From contig NZ_WEGL01000004.1 in assembly GCF_009604455.1 (NCBI RefSeq), positions 620,001 to 684,000 of the forward strand: 64,000 bases of DNA, written 5' to 3'. Under the pieces are notes generated by a model. The model saw nothing but the letters and a program-made list of their open reading frames with translations, did not search any database and had not been told where the DNA came from. Position numbers and translations under genes: made by a program. Of this stretch, positions 7,896 to 15,800 are shown piece by piece. This DNA comes from Streptomyces sp. RB17 (lineage in GTDB: Bacteria > Actinomycetota > Actinomycetes > Streptomycetales > Streptomycetaceae). Every line of letters starts with the position of its first letter. The stretch's first letter is position 1.

Positions 7896-10601
7896 TCAGT
7901 CGACTGCACGAGGCTGTCTAAGGTTGGCGAGGTTGTGCTGGGTGGTGAGAGTGCTCGGGTGAGTCTCACCAAGGACGTCACGCTGGTGGGCGAGGACGGC
8001 CTCGAACTCGCTGCGGGCCAGCTCCACCTCCCCCAGATCGCGCAGCACCCAGGCGAGGTTGTGCCGGGTGGTGAGAGTGCTCGGGTGAGTCTCACCAAGG
8101 ACGTCACGCCGGTGGGCGAGGATGGCCTCGTACTCGCTGCGGGCCAGCTCCACCTCCCCCAGATCGCGCAGCACCCAGGCGAGGTTGTGCTGGGTGGTGA
8201 GAGTGCTTGGGTGAGTCTCACCAAGGACGTCACGCTGGTGGGCGAGGATGGCCTCGTACTCGCTGCGGGCCAGCTCCACCTCCCCCAGATCGCGCAGCAC
8301 CCAGGCGAGGCTGTGCCGGGTGGTGAGAGTGCTTGGGTGAGTCTCACCAAGGACGTCACGCCGGTGGGCGAGGACGGCCTCGAACTCGCTGCGGGCCAGC
8401 TCCACCTCCCCCAGATCCTGCAGCACCCCGGCGAGGTTATGCCGGGCGGTGAGGATGTGGGGGTGAGTCTCACCAAGGACGTCACGCCCGTGGGCGAGGA
8501 CGGCCTCGAACTCGCTGCGGGCCAGCTCCACCTCCCCCAGATCGCGCAGCACCCCGGCGAGGCTGTGCCGGGCGGTGAGGGTGTTGGGGTGAGTCTCACC
8601 AAGGACGTCACGCCGGTGGGCGAGGATGGCCTCGTACTCGCTGCGGGCCAGCTCCACCTCCCCCAGATCCTGCAGCACCCCGGCGAGTTCGTGCCGGGCG
8701 GTGAGAGTGCTTGGGTGAGTCTCACCAAGGACCTCACGCTCGTGGGCGAGGATGGCCTCGTACTCGCTGCGGGCCAGCTCCACCTCCCCCAGATCGCGCA
8801 GCACCCCGGCGAGTTCGTGCCGGGTGGTGAGAGTGCTTGGGTGAGTCTCACCAAGGACCTCACGCTCGTGGGCGAGGATGGCCTCGTACTCGCTGCGGGC
8901 CAGCTCCACCTCCCCCAGATCCTGCAGCACCCCGGCGAGGTTATGCCGGGCGGTGAGGGTGTGAGGATGGGTCTCACCAAGGACCTCACGCTCGTGGGCG
9001 AGGATGGCCTCGTACTCGCTGCGGGCCAGCTCCACCTCCCCCAGATCGCGCAGCACCCCGGCGAGGTTATGCCGGGTAAGGACAGTCTGCGGGTGGGTGT
9101 CGCCGAGGGCGTTGCGCCGGTAGGCGAGGACCGCTTCGTACTCGCTGCGGGCCTGCCCGTACAGGCCTTTTACCTGCAAATAGCGGGCCGCAGAACTGGC
9201 TGTTCGGGCTGCTGTCTCTGTGGTCGTTTGATCGGGCGGTTCGGTGACCGTGACGTGGTGGAAAAGGTGCCAAGCGTGGGGTTGCAGGAGCCGCCAGTAC
9301 TCCCAGTACTCCGGCTCTTCCGGTTTCCCCATCTCGTCCGCGAAGGCTGCGTTGTGAAGTGCGCTAACGGCAGTGCCGAGTGCCACTTGATCAAGGCTTG
9401 CGTCCCGAACCAACGGATGCACACGCAGTGTGGGCACTGGATTGGAGCCGGTTGCGGGTTGGAGGTCTATCAGACCAAGTCCTGCCAGGGCCGTGAGCAG
9501 GCTCCACACGCCAGGCCCGTCAAGGTGTGCCAGTTCCCCGGAGGAGGCCAGCGTCTGCGGGGTCAGGAGCAGGGTGTACGGCAGTGGGGCATCGGCGAAG
9601 GTTGCGATCAGTCGCAGCAGGGGCCGGGCAAGGGGCAGACCGCGCTGATCCAGCAGCTTCACAGACATGGCCCAGGTCTGGGCGATGACGTTGCCCCGGT
9701 CCACGTACTCAAGGCCCCGGTCCAGCGCGGCCTGGTAGGAGCCGAAATCCACGGGCGTACCCGGCTCGCGGTAGGGGGCCGGCACATTGTTGGCGTCGGC
9801 GAGGTAGGTGCCAGCCAGTTGCAGAGCCAAGGGCAGACCCCCCAGGCGTTCGGCCAGACGCCGGGCGTCGTCCGACGAACCTGCCACTGCGCCCGCATGG
9901 TCACGCAGGATCTGTACGGCGTTCGTGAGGTCGTCGCCGGTCAGGGGGCGCACTGGGTACAGGGCGCAGGCGCTGCCCCAGGTCTGCGGGGTGCTGTCGC
10001 GGGTGGTGACCAGGACGCTGCCACGGCTGTCGGCGGGGCGCCGGATCCAGCCGGTGCCTTCGCTGAGCTGCCCGGGACCGTCGAGCAGCACCGGGTCGTC
10101 CGCGTTGTCCACCACCAGGAGCCACCGCCCTTCGTACCGGGCCAGATGCGACCACAGCACATCAGCTGTGTCACCGGCCCGTAGCTGATCCTCGGGAGCA
10201 CCAGCCTGCCGGGCCACAGCCCGCAGTCCCGCCTCAAGCGTGCTCTCCTGTCGCGCGTCGACCCACCACACCTGCTCGCCACGACCGAGCCACCGGGTCA
10301 CGAGCTCCAGAGCCATAGCGGTCTTCCCCGAACCGCCCATCCCGCACAGCACCTGCACCAGTCGGCTTCCCGGAGCGGACAGCGCCGCCTCCACCTGTCC
10401 CAGGAGTTCATCACGGCCCCGCACAGGGCGCTTCGGATCGCGCAGCCCCAGCGGTGGCGCCACCGTGACTGCGACAGGTTCAGGTGCGGCTCCGGACGTA
10501 CCGACGTAGACGTTGTCCGCCCGGAACTCGCCCGCGGCAAACGCTCCGTTGCTTGCCCGTACGCCCGACCAGGGGGCCTCTGGTTCGCCGGGGCCGGTCA
10601 G
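7896..10601 (-). CDS. NB-ARC ATPase with C-terminal TPR repeats (NLR-like/STAND)
   Basis: A STAND-class ATPase. In the form starting at GTG 10463 (855 residues), Walker A is GMGGSGKT at 41-48, Walker B is WLLVVDNADD near 114-123, and the GLPLA motif is at 209-213. A helical linker leads to nine complete 42-residue TPR units and one partial unit from residue 442 to the end. The frame stays open upstream of 10463. A CTG at 10601 overlaps the TGA of the preceding gene (CTGA) and would add 46 residues carrying VRASNGAFAAG, which matches the C-terminus of the upstream protein. I favour this longer form; no ATG or GTG exists between. NLR-like proteins oligomerise on sensing a ligand through the repeats, and many serve in immunity or conditional cell death. 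The ligand is unknown. Confidence 0.8.
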   Translation of the reverse strand: MTGPGEPEAPWSGVRASNGAFAAGEFRADNVYVGTSGAAPEPVAVTVAPPLGLRDPKRPVRGRDELLGQVEAALSAPGSRLVQVLCGMGGSGKTAMALELVTRWLGRGEQVWWVDARQESTLEAGLRAVARQAGAPEDQLRAGDTADVLWSHLARYEGRWLLVVDNADDPVLLDGPGQLSEGTGWIRRPADSRGSVLVTTRDSTPQTWGSACALYPVRPLTGDDLTNAVQILRDHAGAVAGSSDDARRLAERLGGLPLALQLAGTYLADANNVPAPYREPGTPVDFGSYQAALDRGLEYVDRGNVIAQTWAMSVKLLDQRGLPLARPLLRLIATFADAPLPYTLLLTPQTLASSGELAHLDGPGVWSLLTALAGLGLIDLQPATGSNPVPTLRVHPLVRDASLDQVALGTAVSALHNAAFADEMGKPEEPEYWEYWRLLQPHAWHLFHHVTVTEPPDQTTTETAARTASSAARYLQVKGLYGQARSEYEAVLAYRRNALGDTHPQTVLTRHNLAGVLRDLGEVELARSEYEAILAHEREVLGETHPHTLTARHNLAGVLQDLGEVELARSEYEAILAHEREVLGETHPSTLTTRHELAGVLRDLGEVELARSEYEAILAHEREVLGETHPSTLTARHELAGVLQDLGEVELARSEYEAILAHRRDVLGETHPNTLTARHSLAGVLRDLGEVELARSEFEAVLAHGRDVLGETHPHILTARHNLAGVLQDLGEVELARSEFEAVLAHRRDVLGETHPSTLTTRHSLAWVLRDLGEVELARSEYEAILAHQRDVLGETHPSTLTTQHNLAWVLRDLGEVELARSEYEAILAHRRDVLGETHPSTLTTRHNLAWVLRDLGEVELARSEFEAVLAHQRDVLGETHPSTLTTQHNLANLRQPRAVD
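7899..9140 (-). repeat. Tandem 126-bp repeats encoding TPR units
   Basis: Nine full copies of a 126-bp unit plus one 3'-truncated copy. Each encodes 42 residues of the form YEAILAHRRDVLGETHPSTL followed by TTRHNLAGVLRDLGEVELAR and SE. Units differ at only a few codons (for example Y/F at position 1, H/R/Q/E/G after AHx, R/Q before DLG). The near identity at DNA level points to recent amplification or gene conversion. It is a protein-coding repeat, not a CRISPR array. Confidence 0.95.
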
Positions 10602-11074
10602 GCCCGGTCCGTCCCCGGCTGCTGAGGGTTCCCCAACCGCACCCCGTCCCGGATGTTGGCCACACCCGCCGCGAAGGAACCCCCCTCCGCCTTCACCGAC
10701 AGATCACCACTCACAGCCAGCCCATACGCCCCCGCCGCCGCACCACCTGCCGCCCGCGCCGCCTCCTGCACCGCAGACACCGCCTCATCCAGATCCCGCG
10801 CGAAGTCGGCGTCCTCGTCCACAGCCCGGGAGACAGCCGCCTCGACACGCTGCCGGGTCAGAGCACTCGGCTCATCCTGGCCGGCCCCCGCCTCAGCCTC
10901 CAGCCGCTCCAGCTCGGGATCATTGCCTAGCTGACGGGCCACCACGCCATGCACACGGTCCATCGCCCTGTCGATGGCCAGATCCACCTCGGCATCCGCC
11001 CGCCCCGCCACCCGATGGGCCTTACGCACCGCCCACGCGAACACATAGCCGACCGCGATCTCAACACCCGTCAT
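10598..11074 (-). CDS. Helical partner/effector upstream of NB-ARC protein
   Basis: A 158-residue, mostly alpha-helical acidic protein. It begins with a hydrophobic helix VEIAVGYVFAWAVRKA, continues with amphipathic helices (RADAEVDLAIDRAMDRVHGV and so on to about residue 110), and ends with a Gly/Ala-rich tail containing VKAEGGSFAAG near residue 130. Start ATG 11074 has GGGGGC upstream. Its stop overlaps a CTG start of the NB-ARC gene. Related Streptomyces proteins are often labelled chromosome partitioning protein without basis, as I recall. The layout (helical domain, C-terminal motif shared with the N-terminus of the adjacent NLR) fits the Bell-domain effectors described beside bacterial amyloid signalling motifs. 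That assignment is inference. Confidence 0.7.
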   Translation of the reverse strand: MTGVEIAVGYVFAWAVRKAHRVAGRADAEVDLAIDRAMDRVHGVVARQLGNDPELERLEAEAGAGQDEPSALTRQRVEAAVSRAVDEDADFARDLDEAVSAVQEAARAAGGAAAGAYGLAVSGDLSVKAEGGSFAAGVANIRDGVRLGNPQQPGTDRA

Positions 11075-11147
11075 ACCGCCCCCTTCATGTACAGCGAGCG
11101 TAGCGAGATAGTGCTCCTTCAAGGCACCAAACTCATCATTTGAAACC

Positions 11148-11627
11148 CCCGGGCGTGAGCCGCAGCGGGACGGCCTTGACCTGCACCTACGGCTGCTTTT
11201 CGCGACCTGGCTGTTCCATCCGGCCACGACGGGGTGGTACCCGAAGAAGGCCCCGCAGGAGGCGCGCCCCGTACCCGTGATGGCGCACCCCTGGCCGGGA
11301 GTGCCGGCGCGGGGTCGGAATGCCTCGGGCCGTGCCGACGCGTGCTGGCTGCCGATCGCACGAGGGCTCACTCCGCACGGGCTCAGGCACTCCCACAAGA
11401 CAGTCATGGAGGAACTCGGGACCCCGCCCAAGCTCATGGACGAACGGATGGGGCACGAGGATGGCTCTGTGCAAGCCCGCTACTCGCACATCACGGCGCG
11501 GATGAGGATCCGGCTCATGGACGAACTGACCGAGCAGTGGGAAGGGGCGTTGGCGGCACGTTCTGCCATGCACCCGCGGTCACCGGTGCGCGCGCTCGAT
11601 GCGCTGTTGAGAACGCGTCAAGGGTGA
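11148..11627 (+). pseudogene. Tyrosine integrase C-terminal remnant
   Basis: One continuous frame encodes the C-terminal third of an integrase closely related to the intact gene at 33614-35131: ATWLFHPATTGWYPKKAPQE, then ADACWLPIARGLTPHGLRHS with the HxxR block, MGHEDGSVQARYSHIT with the catalytic Tyr, and ELTEQWEGALAARSA. About 340 N-terminal residues, including the first catalytic Arg, are missing. The break lies near 11142, against the upstream region of the NLR-partner gene. It stands 117 bases left of the att copy at 11744, so it was the integrase of unit 2. Confidence 0.85.
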
Positions 11628-11654
11628 CGTTCGGGGAGTCGATTTCCTTGATCC

Positions 11655-11671
11655 ACTCCCGGTTCACTCCC
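11655..11671. repeat. Possible diverged integrase arm site
   Basis: ACTCCCGGTTCACTCCC repeats CTCCC with an 11-bp period, like CTCCCAGATTTCTCCCA in the better-matched sites at 11887-11911 and 51375-51399. It lies between the integrase remnant and the att copy, as an arm site at the right end of unit 2 would. Confidence 0.3.
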
Positions 11672-11695
11672 CAGGGACCCTGCGGAACGAGTCAA

Positions 11696-11724
11696 GGCCG
11701 GTTCCCTGTGAAGGGAAACCGGCC
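11696..11724. terminator. Terminator hairpin beside att copy
   Basis: GGCCGGTTCCC pairs with GGGAAACCGGCC (one bulge) around a short loop, between the integrase remnant and the tRNA fragment. Confidence 0.65.
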
Positions 11725-11743
11725 CTGACCTGGTGTTACGGCT

Positions 11744-11786
11744 GTCGGGGTGGCGGGATTTGAACCCACGACCTCTTCGTCCCGAA
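11744..11786 (-). repeat. att copy: 43-bp tRNA-Pro 3'-end duplicate
   Basis: Identical to the 3' part of the tRNA-Pro gene at 51471-51544 from the discriminator to the anticodon loop, then diverging (TGAGG in place of CGAAG). It marks the junction of unit 2 and the 39.7-kb unit 3. Confidence 0.85.
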
Positions 11787-11886
11787 TGAGGTTCGAACAA
11801 GATCGCTACCGGGTTGGATGCGAGTCTTCCCTGGTCAAGGGGTTGGGTTGAGGTGGTCTCGCGTTGCCTCGGCGGGTCTCTGGGGG

Positions 11887-11911
11887 AAGATCATCTCCCA
11901 GATTTCTCCCA
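11887..11911 (+). repeat. 25-bp arm-type repeat, left end of unit 3
   Basis: Matches 51375-51399 at 24 of 25 positions, in the same orientation; the shared core is CTCCCAGATTTCTCCCA. It lies about 100 bases inside the left att copy while its partner lies about 70 bases inside the right end. Placement at both ends suggests integrase arm-binding sites. Confidence 0.6.
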
Positions 11912-12071
11912 GGCTGACGACCGCCTACTCAAGGATGCACACGCAGCGGGAGGTTGCCCCCGCACATTTGCTTTGGACGTGCAGCCTGCAGATGACAGGT
12001 GGCTTGCCGCTGAGGCGGTCCAACCCGAACGAGTGATTGCCCGTCTCGGCGAGAGAATGTGAGCTGATGCC

Positions 12072-12797
12072 ATGCATCGCTGGTCCCCTTTGAATGATCG
12101 GCAACGAGCGCTTCTTGGCCGCCTGGAGGCGGGCGAGGAGCTCACCGCGCAGGAGCTGAGCGACAGGCGCTCTGCCTACGCGCTGCGGGACCGCGGACTG
12201 CTGGCAGTACGGCGTAGCCGGGGAGTTCTCTCGGCTGAGGTGACAGAGGCCGGGAAGTTCTACCTCCAGCACGGACACCATCCGGACCACCCAGAGCACA
12301 CGGCTGAAGACAAGCAGACCGCGATACCGACCCGTCAGCCGCAAAGCCGCCCCGCGAAGGTGGAACCTGAGAGCGAACAGCGGGACGTGGCGCCCAAACG
12401 CGGCACGGAGAAGGGCGCGAAGAAGACGGCGAAGGGCGGTGCCTCGTACAGCGAGAGGACCATCCCCGTAGCGCGGCGGGCGAAGGCGAGCCGGCTCATC
12501 GAACAGCTCGTCGCGGAGCGGCAGGTCGTCATCCACGCACCCGACGAAGCCCAAGTGGTGGAGTGACGGCGTGTCATCGATTTCGCGAAGCGACACGGAC
12601 TCGTGCCGTCCGGCAAGCGCGTCGAGAAGTTCCGCATGTTCAACCGCACCCGAGACCTGCAGATCTCTCTTCTCGACGGCCCTCATCCCAACGCCGGCCA
12701 ACAGACGCCGGAGGATGCGCCGCAGGTTCCGGTGCCCGTTCAGTTGCGCTCGCCACACCCGGTCGTGGCTGCACCCCGGCCCGGCAGCCGCTGCTGA
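12072..12797 (+). pseudogene. Streptomyces hypothetical protein gene, nonsense-interrupted and truncated
   Basis: The first part (164 residues) starts with a winged-helix-like N-terminus, MHRWSPLNDRQRALLGRLEA, followed by a charged linker and an ERTIPVARRAKASRLIEQLV segment. A TGA at 12564-12566 interrupts it. The same frame goes on with RRVIDFAKRHGLVPSGKRVE and ends at 12797 after PVQLRSPHPVV. The continuous frame and coherent sequence on both sides suggest TGG (Trp) mutated to TGA. From memory, the intact Streptomyces family is several hundred residues longer, so the 3' part is also missing. Function unknown. Confidence 0.65.
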
Positions 12798-12822
12798 GGG
12801 TGGCGGTTGTGTTCAGCGCACG

Positions 12823-12851
12823 GCGCCCCCGCTTCGATGAGGCGGGGGCGC
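12823..12851. terminator. Bidirectional terminator
   Basis: GCGCCCCCGC, an 8-base loop, then the complement (with one extra G), between two convergent genes; it can end transcription from both sides. Confidence 0.75.
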
Positions 12852-12871
12852 TGTCTGGTGGTGGGTGGTGG

Positions 12872-15800
12872 TCAGTTGTCGGGTCCGAGTGTGGTCAGGT
12901 CGATGGTGTTGGTGATGGTTTTGTAGGCGTCGGTGGTGAGGTTGATGTGGTCGCCGGGGTCGTCGTCGTTGGGTGCGGTGTCGGTGTTGAGGATCAGAGG
13001 TGTGGGGTCTGCCTGGCTGGTGGGGTCGGGGACGGCGACGGCTGATTCGGCGTCGAGGCAGTTGACGGTCGGGGTGCTGAAGTCGACTTGGTCGGTGATC
13101 CAGGTGTTGGTGGCGACGCGGTTGGTGTCTGCTTCGGTGGTGCAGGGGGTGTAGCCCTGGCAGGGAGTGAGGGTGGTGAGGACGACCTTGATGCCCCAGC
13201 CGCGTAGTTGGGCCAGGAGTTGGTCGTAGCTCTGCTCAAGATCCGTGTCGCCGGTGCCGGCGACGATGTCTTTCAGGCCCTCGTCGACGATCACGGTGGT
13301 GATGCCGGGAAGTGCGAGGACGTCGCGGTCCAGGCGTGTGAGCACGGCCGGTCCGCCCTGGGCCTGATCGGTGGCTACGCGGTTGTTCTCGATGCCGGAT
13401 GCGACGACACCGTAGTCGGGTATCTGCTGGTTGTTGGTGCGCAGGGCGGCGGCGAGGTCGTCGGAGACGCGGGGGGTGACGAGGCCGGCTTTGGTGCCGC
13501 TGGCGAAGGGGTCGGTGAGGTTGTCACCGAGTTCGGCCACGGTGGGCTGGTTTCCGCTGGTGGTGACGTCGATGCCGGTGAGGATGTCGGTGAACTCGCC
13601 CCATTGCACGCCGGTGCCGGTGAAGGAGGTGGTGGCGGTGTCCGTGGTGTGGTCACCGGAGCCGACGGCGCTGACGTACTGCACGGCGGCGCTGGCCCAG
13701 CTGTGCTGGACGAGGTACGGAGTGCTGCCGGCGAGGTGGAGGCTGATCATGATGCGTTTGCCGGGTGTGGCGGTGTAGGCGGTCGGGTCGCTGTAGACCT
13801 CGCCTCCGACCGGGATGGTGACCGATTTACTGCCCCCGTTGAAGGTGAGATCGGCGGGGGTGGTGGTGGGGGCGGCGCCGGCGGACTGGGTGGCGATCGT
13901 GGTGTGGTCGATGGTCAGCGGCGTGCGGCCGAGGGCGTTCGACAGCCGGATGCGGACGCTGGATCCGGCGACACTGGGGTTCGCCGCGATGCGGAAGGTC
14001 TGGTCCTTGTAGTCGGTGCCTTCGTAGTTGAACGCGCCTTCGTTGGGAGAGCTCCACGCGCCGGTCCACTTCGCGCCGGCGGGGGCGGTGGTGGTGTCGC
14101 GGAGGGCCATGCCGAACAGGTGCAGTCCGGGGACGTCCTGGCGGGCGGCGCTGCTCAGGTCGGGCAGGGTGACGGAGCTGATCTGGGCGCCCGGCTTGAG
14201 GGGGACGGCGAAGGCGTAGATGTTGGTGCTGCGGGTCTCCTGGGTGCCGCTGGTGTGGTTGCGGTGGGGGAGGGTGACGGCGGCCAGGGCGTTTGAGCCG
14301 TAGACCCAGTCGGGGATGGTCAGGTGGTAGGCGCCGGTGGTGCCGTCGGCGTAGGTGACGGATCCGTAGGGGCCGCCGGCCCGGCAGTCTTCGTACTGTC
14401 CGTTGCCGAGGGTGCATTCGGTGCCGCTGACGGAGGTGCCGTCGGGGATGACGGGGCTGGAGTAGTCGTCCTCGGCGCGCTGGGAGCTGACGAAGCCGTA
14501 GGTGGAGAAGCCGAGGAAGACCAGCGCGCGGCCGGTGCCGTTCATCTGGATGGTCTGGTTGGCGGCCATGACGTTGTCGCCGGAGGTGGAGGCGAAGCTG
14601 GGCAGGGTGAAGGCGGCGCCGTCCACGGTGATCTTGCCGCCGGGCTGCCAGCCGGCCGCCTTGAGGTCCTGCAGGGAGATGGTGGCGCCCACGCCGTCGG
14701 CGTCGGCGGCTGCCTGGCTGTTGTCGTCGGTGACGGCCGTGTTGTTGAACGCGTCCTTCAGGCTGGCGTAGGTCTTGCCGGTGTGCCCGAGCGCGGTGAA
14801 CTGGTACTGCTGCTGAGTGGAGACGTTCCCCGCGGCATCGACCGCGTAGACGTAGAGGGTGTGCGTGCCCGGGGCGGTGGGGGTGACGGAAATCGTCGCA
14901 CTGTTGCTGGAGGCGGTGGCGACCTCGGAGCTCGGCGTGTTGGAGGTGGGCGGGCTGACGTCGAGGTTGTAGAGGAACTTGGTGGCGCTGTTGGTGCTGA
15001 GGGTGAAGTGCCCCGTGGTGCCCGCTGCGGTGATGCCGGGGGAGTCCTCGGGATACGTGCCGTCTTTGTCCTTGACGGTCGGCTCGGCCGGTGCGGTGAG
15101 GTCGACGGTGAAGTGGCAGCTGGAGGAGGCAGCGCTGGTGTCCTCGCCGTCGCTGGAGGTGACGTTCCAGCCGACCGTGTCGCCGGTCTTCAGGCCGCTC
15201 ATGAACGAGGAGGACAGCTGCTTGGGCGCGTTCTGGCCGCTGGAGACGGTGGCGCTGGTCGTGGTGGTGGAGGTGCCGCCGTTGACCCAGTACTTGTAGG
15301 TCGCCGCCAGGTCGTCCTTGTCGCCGTCGCTGACGACAGCGTTGAGGGTGGGCGGGGTGGTGATGAGGGTCTTGCCGATGACGGGGTAGGGGGCGGTGGT
15401 GCCGCAGCCGACCGAGTGCGTGCCGAACTTGGCGGCCAGGCTGCCCGGTTTGCCGGGTACGTGGTTGAACTCGACCGACATGGAGGGGTTGTTGGCGACC
15501 CGTTTGAAGTAGTTGCCGTCACCGCTGCCTTGCTGGCTATTGACCAGGGCGAAGGTCCAGCTGGAGTCCTTCGCGGCGGCCTTGTCGGCGATGGTGCCGG
15601 TCACGTCGAAGCCGCCGGAGGGTTCGCTGGTGCAGGCCGGACCGAAGCTCTTGCTCTTCAGATAGCTGGAGAGACTGGGCTTGTTGTTCCAGTTCGTGCC
15701 GGCACTGATGGCGCCGGTCAGGTACAGCTTGATGTCCGAGGAGAGGCTGCAGCTGGCCGAGTAGTTCTCCTTGACGTCGACCGTGGCGTTGACGATGTGG

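Noticed and set aside
7899..9140. Regular repeats as a CRISPR array
   Set aside because: The unit is 126 bp, has no unique spacers, and encodes TPR in frame throughout.
7935..10184. Long plus-strand frame opposite the NB-ARC/TPR gene with repeated peptide units
   Set aside because: Its repeats only mirror the 126-bp TPR units; no start signal and biased composition.
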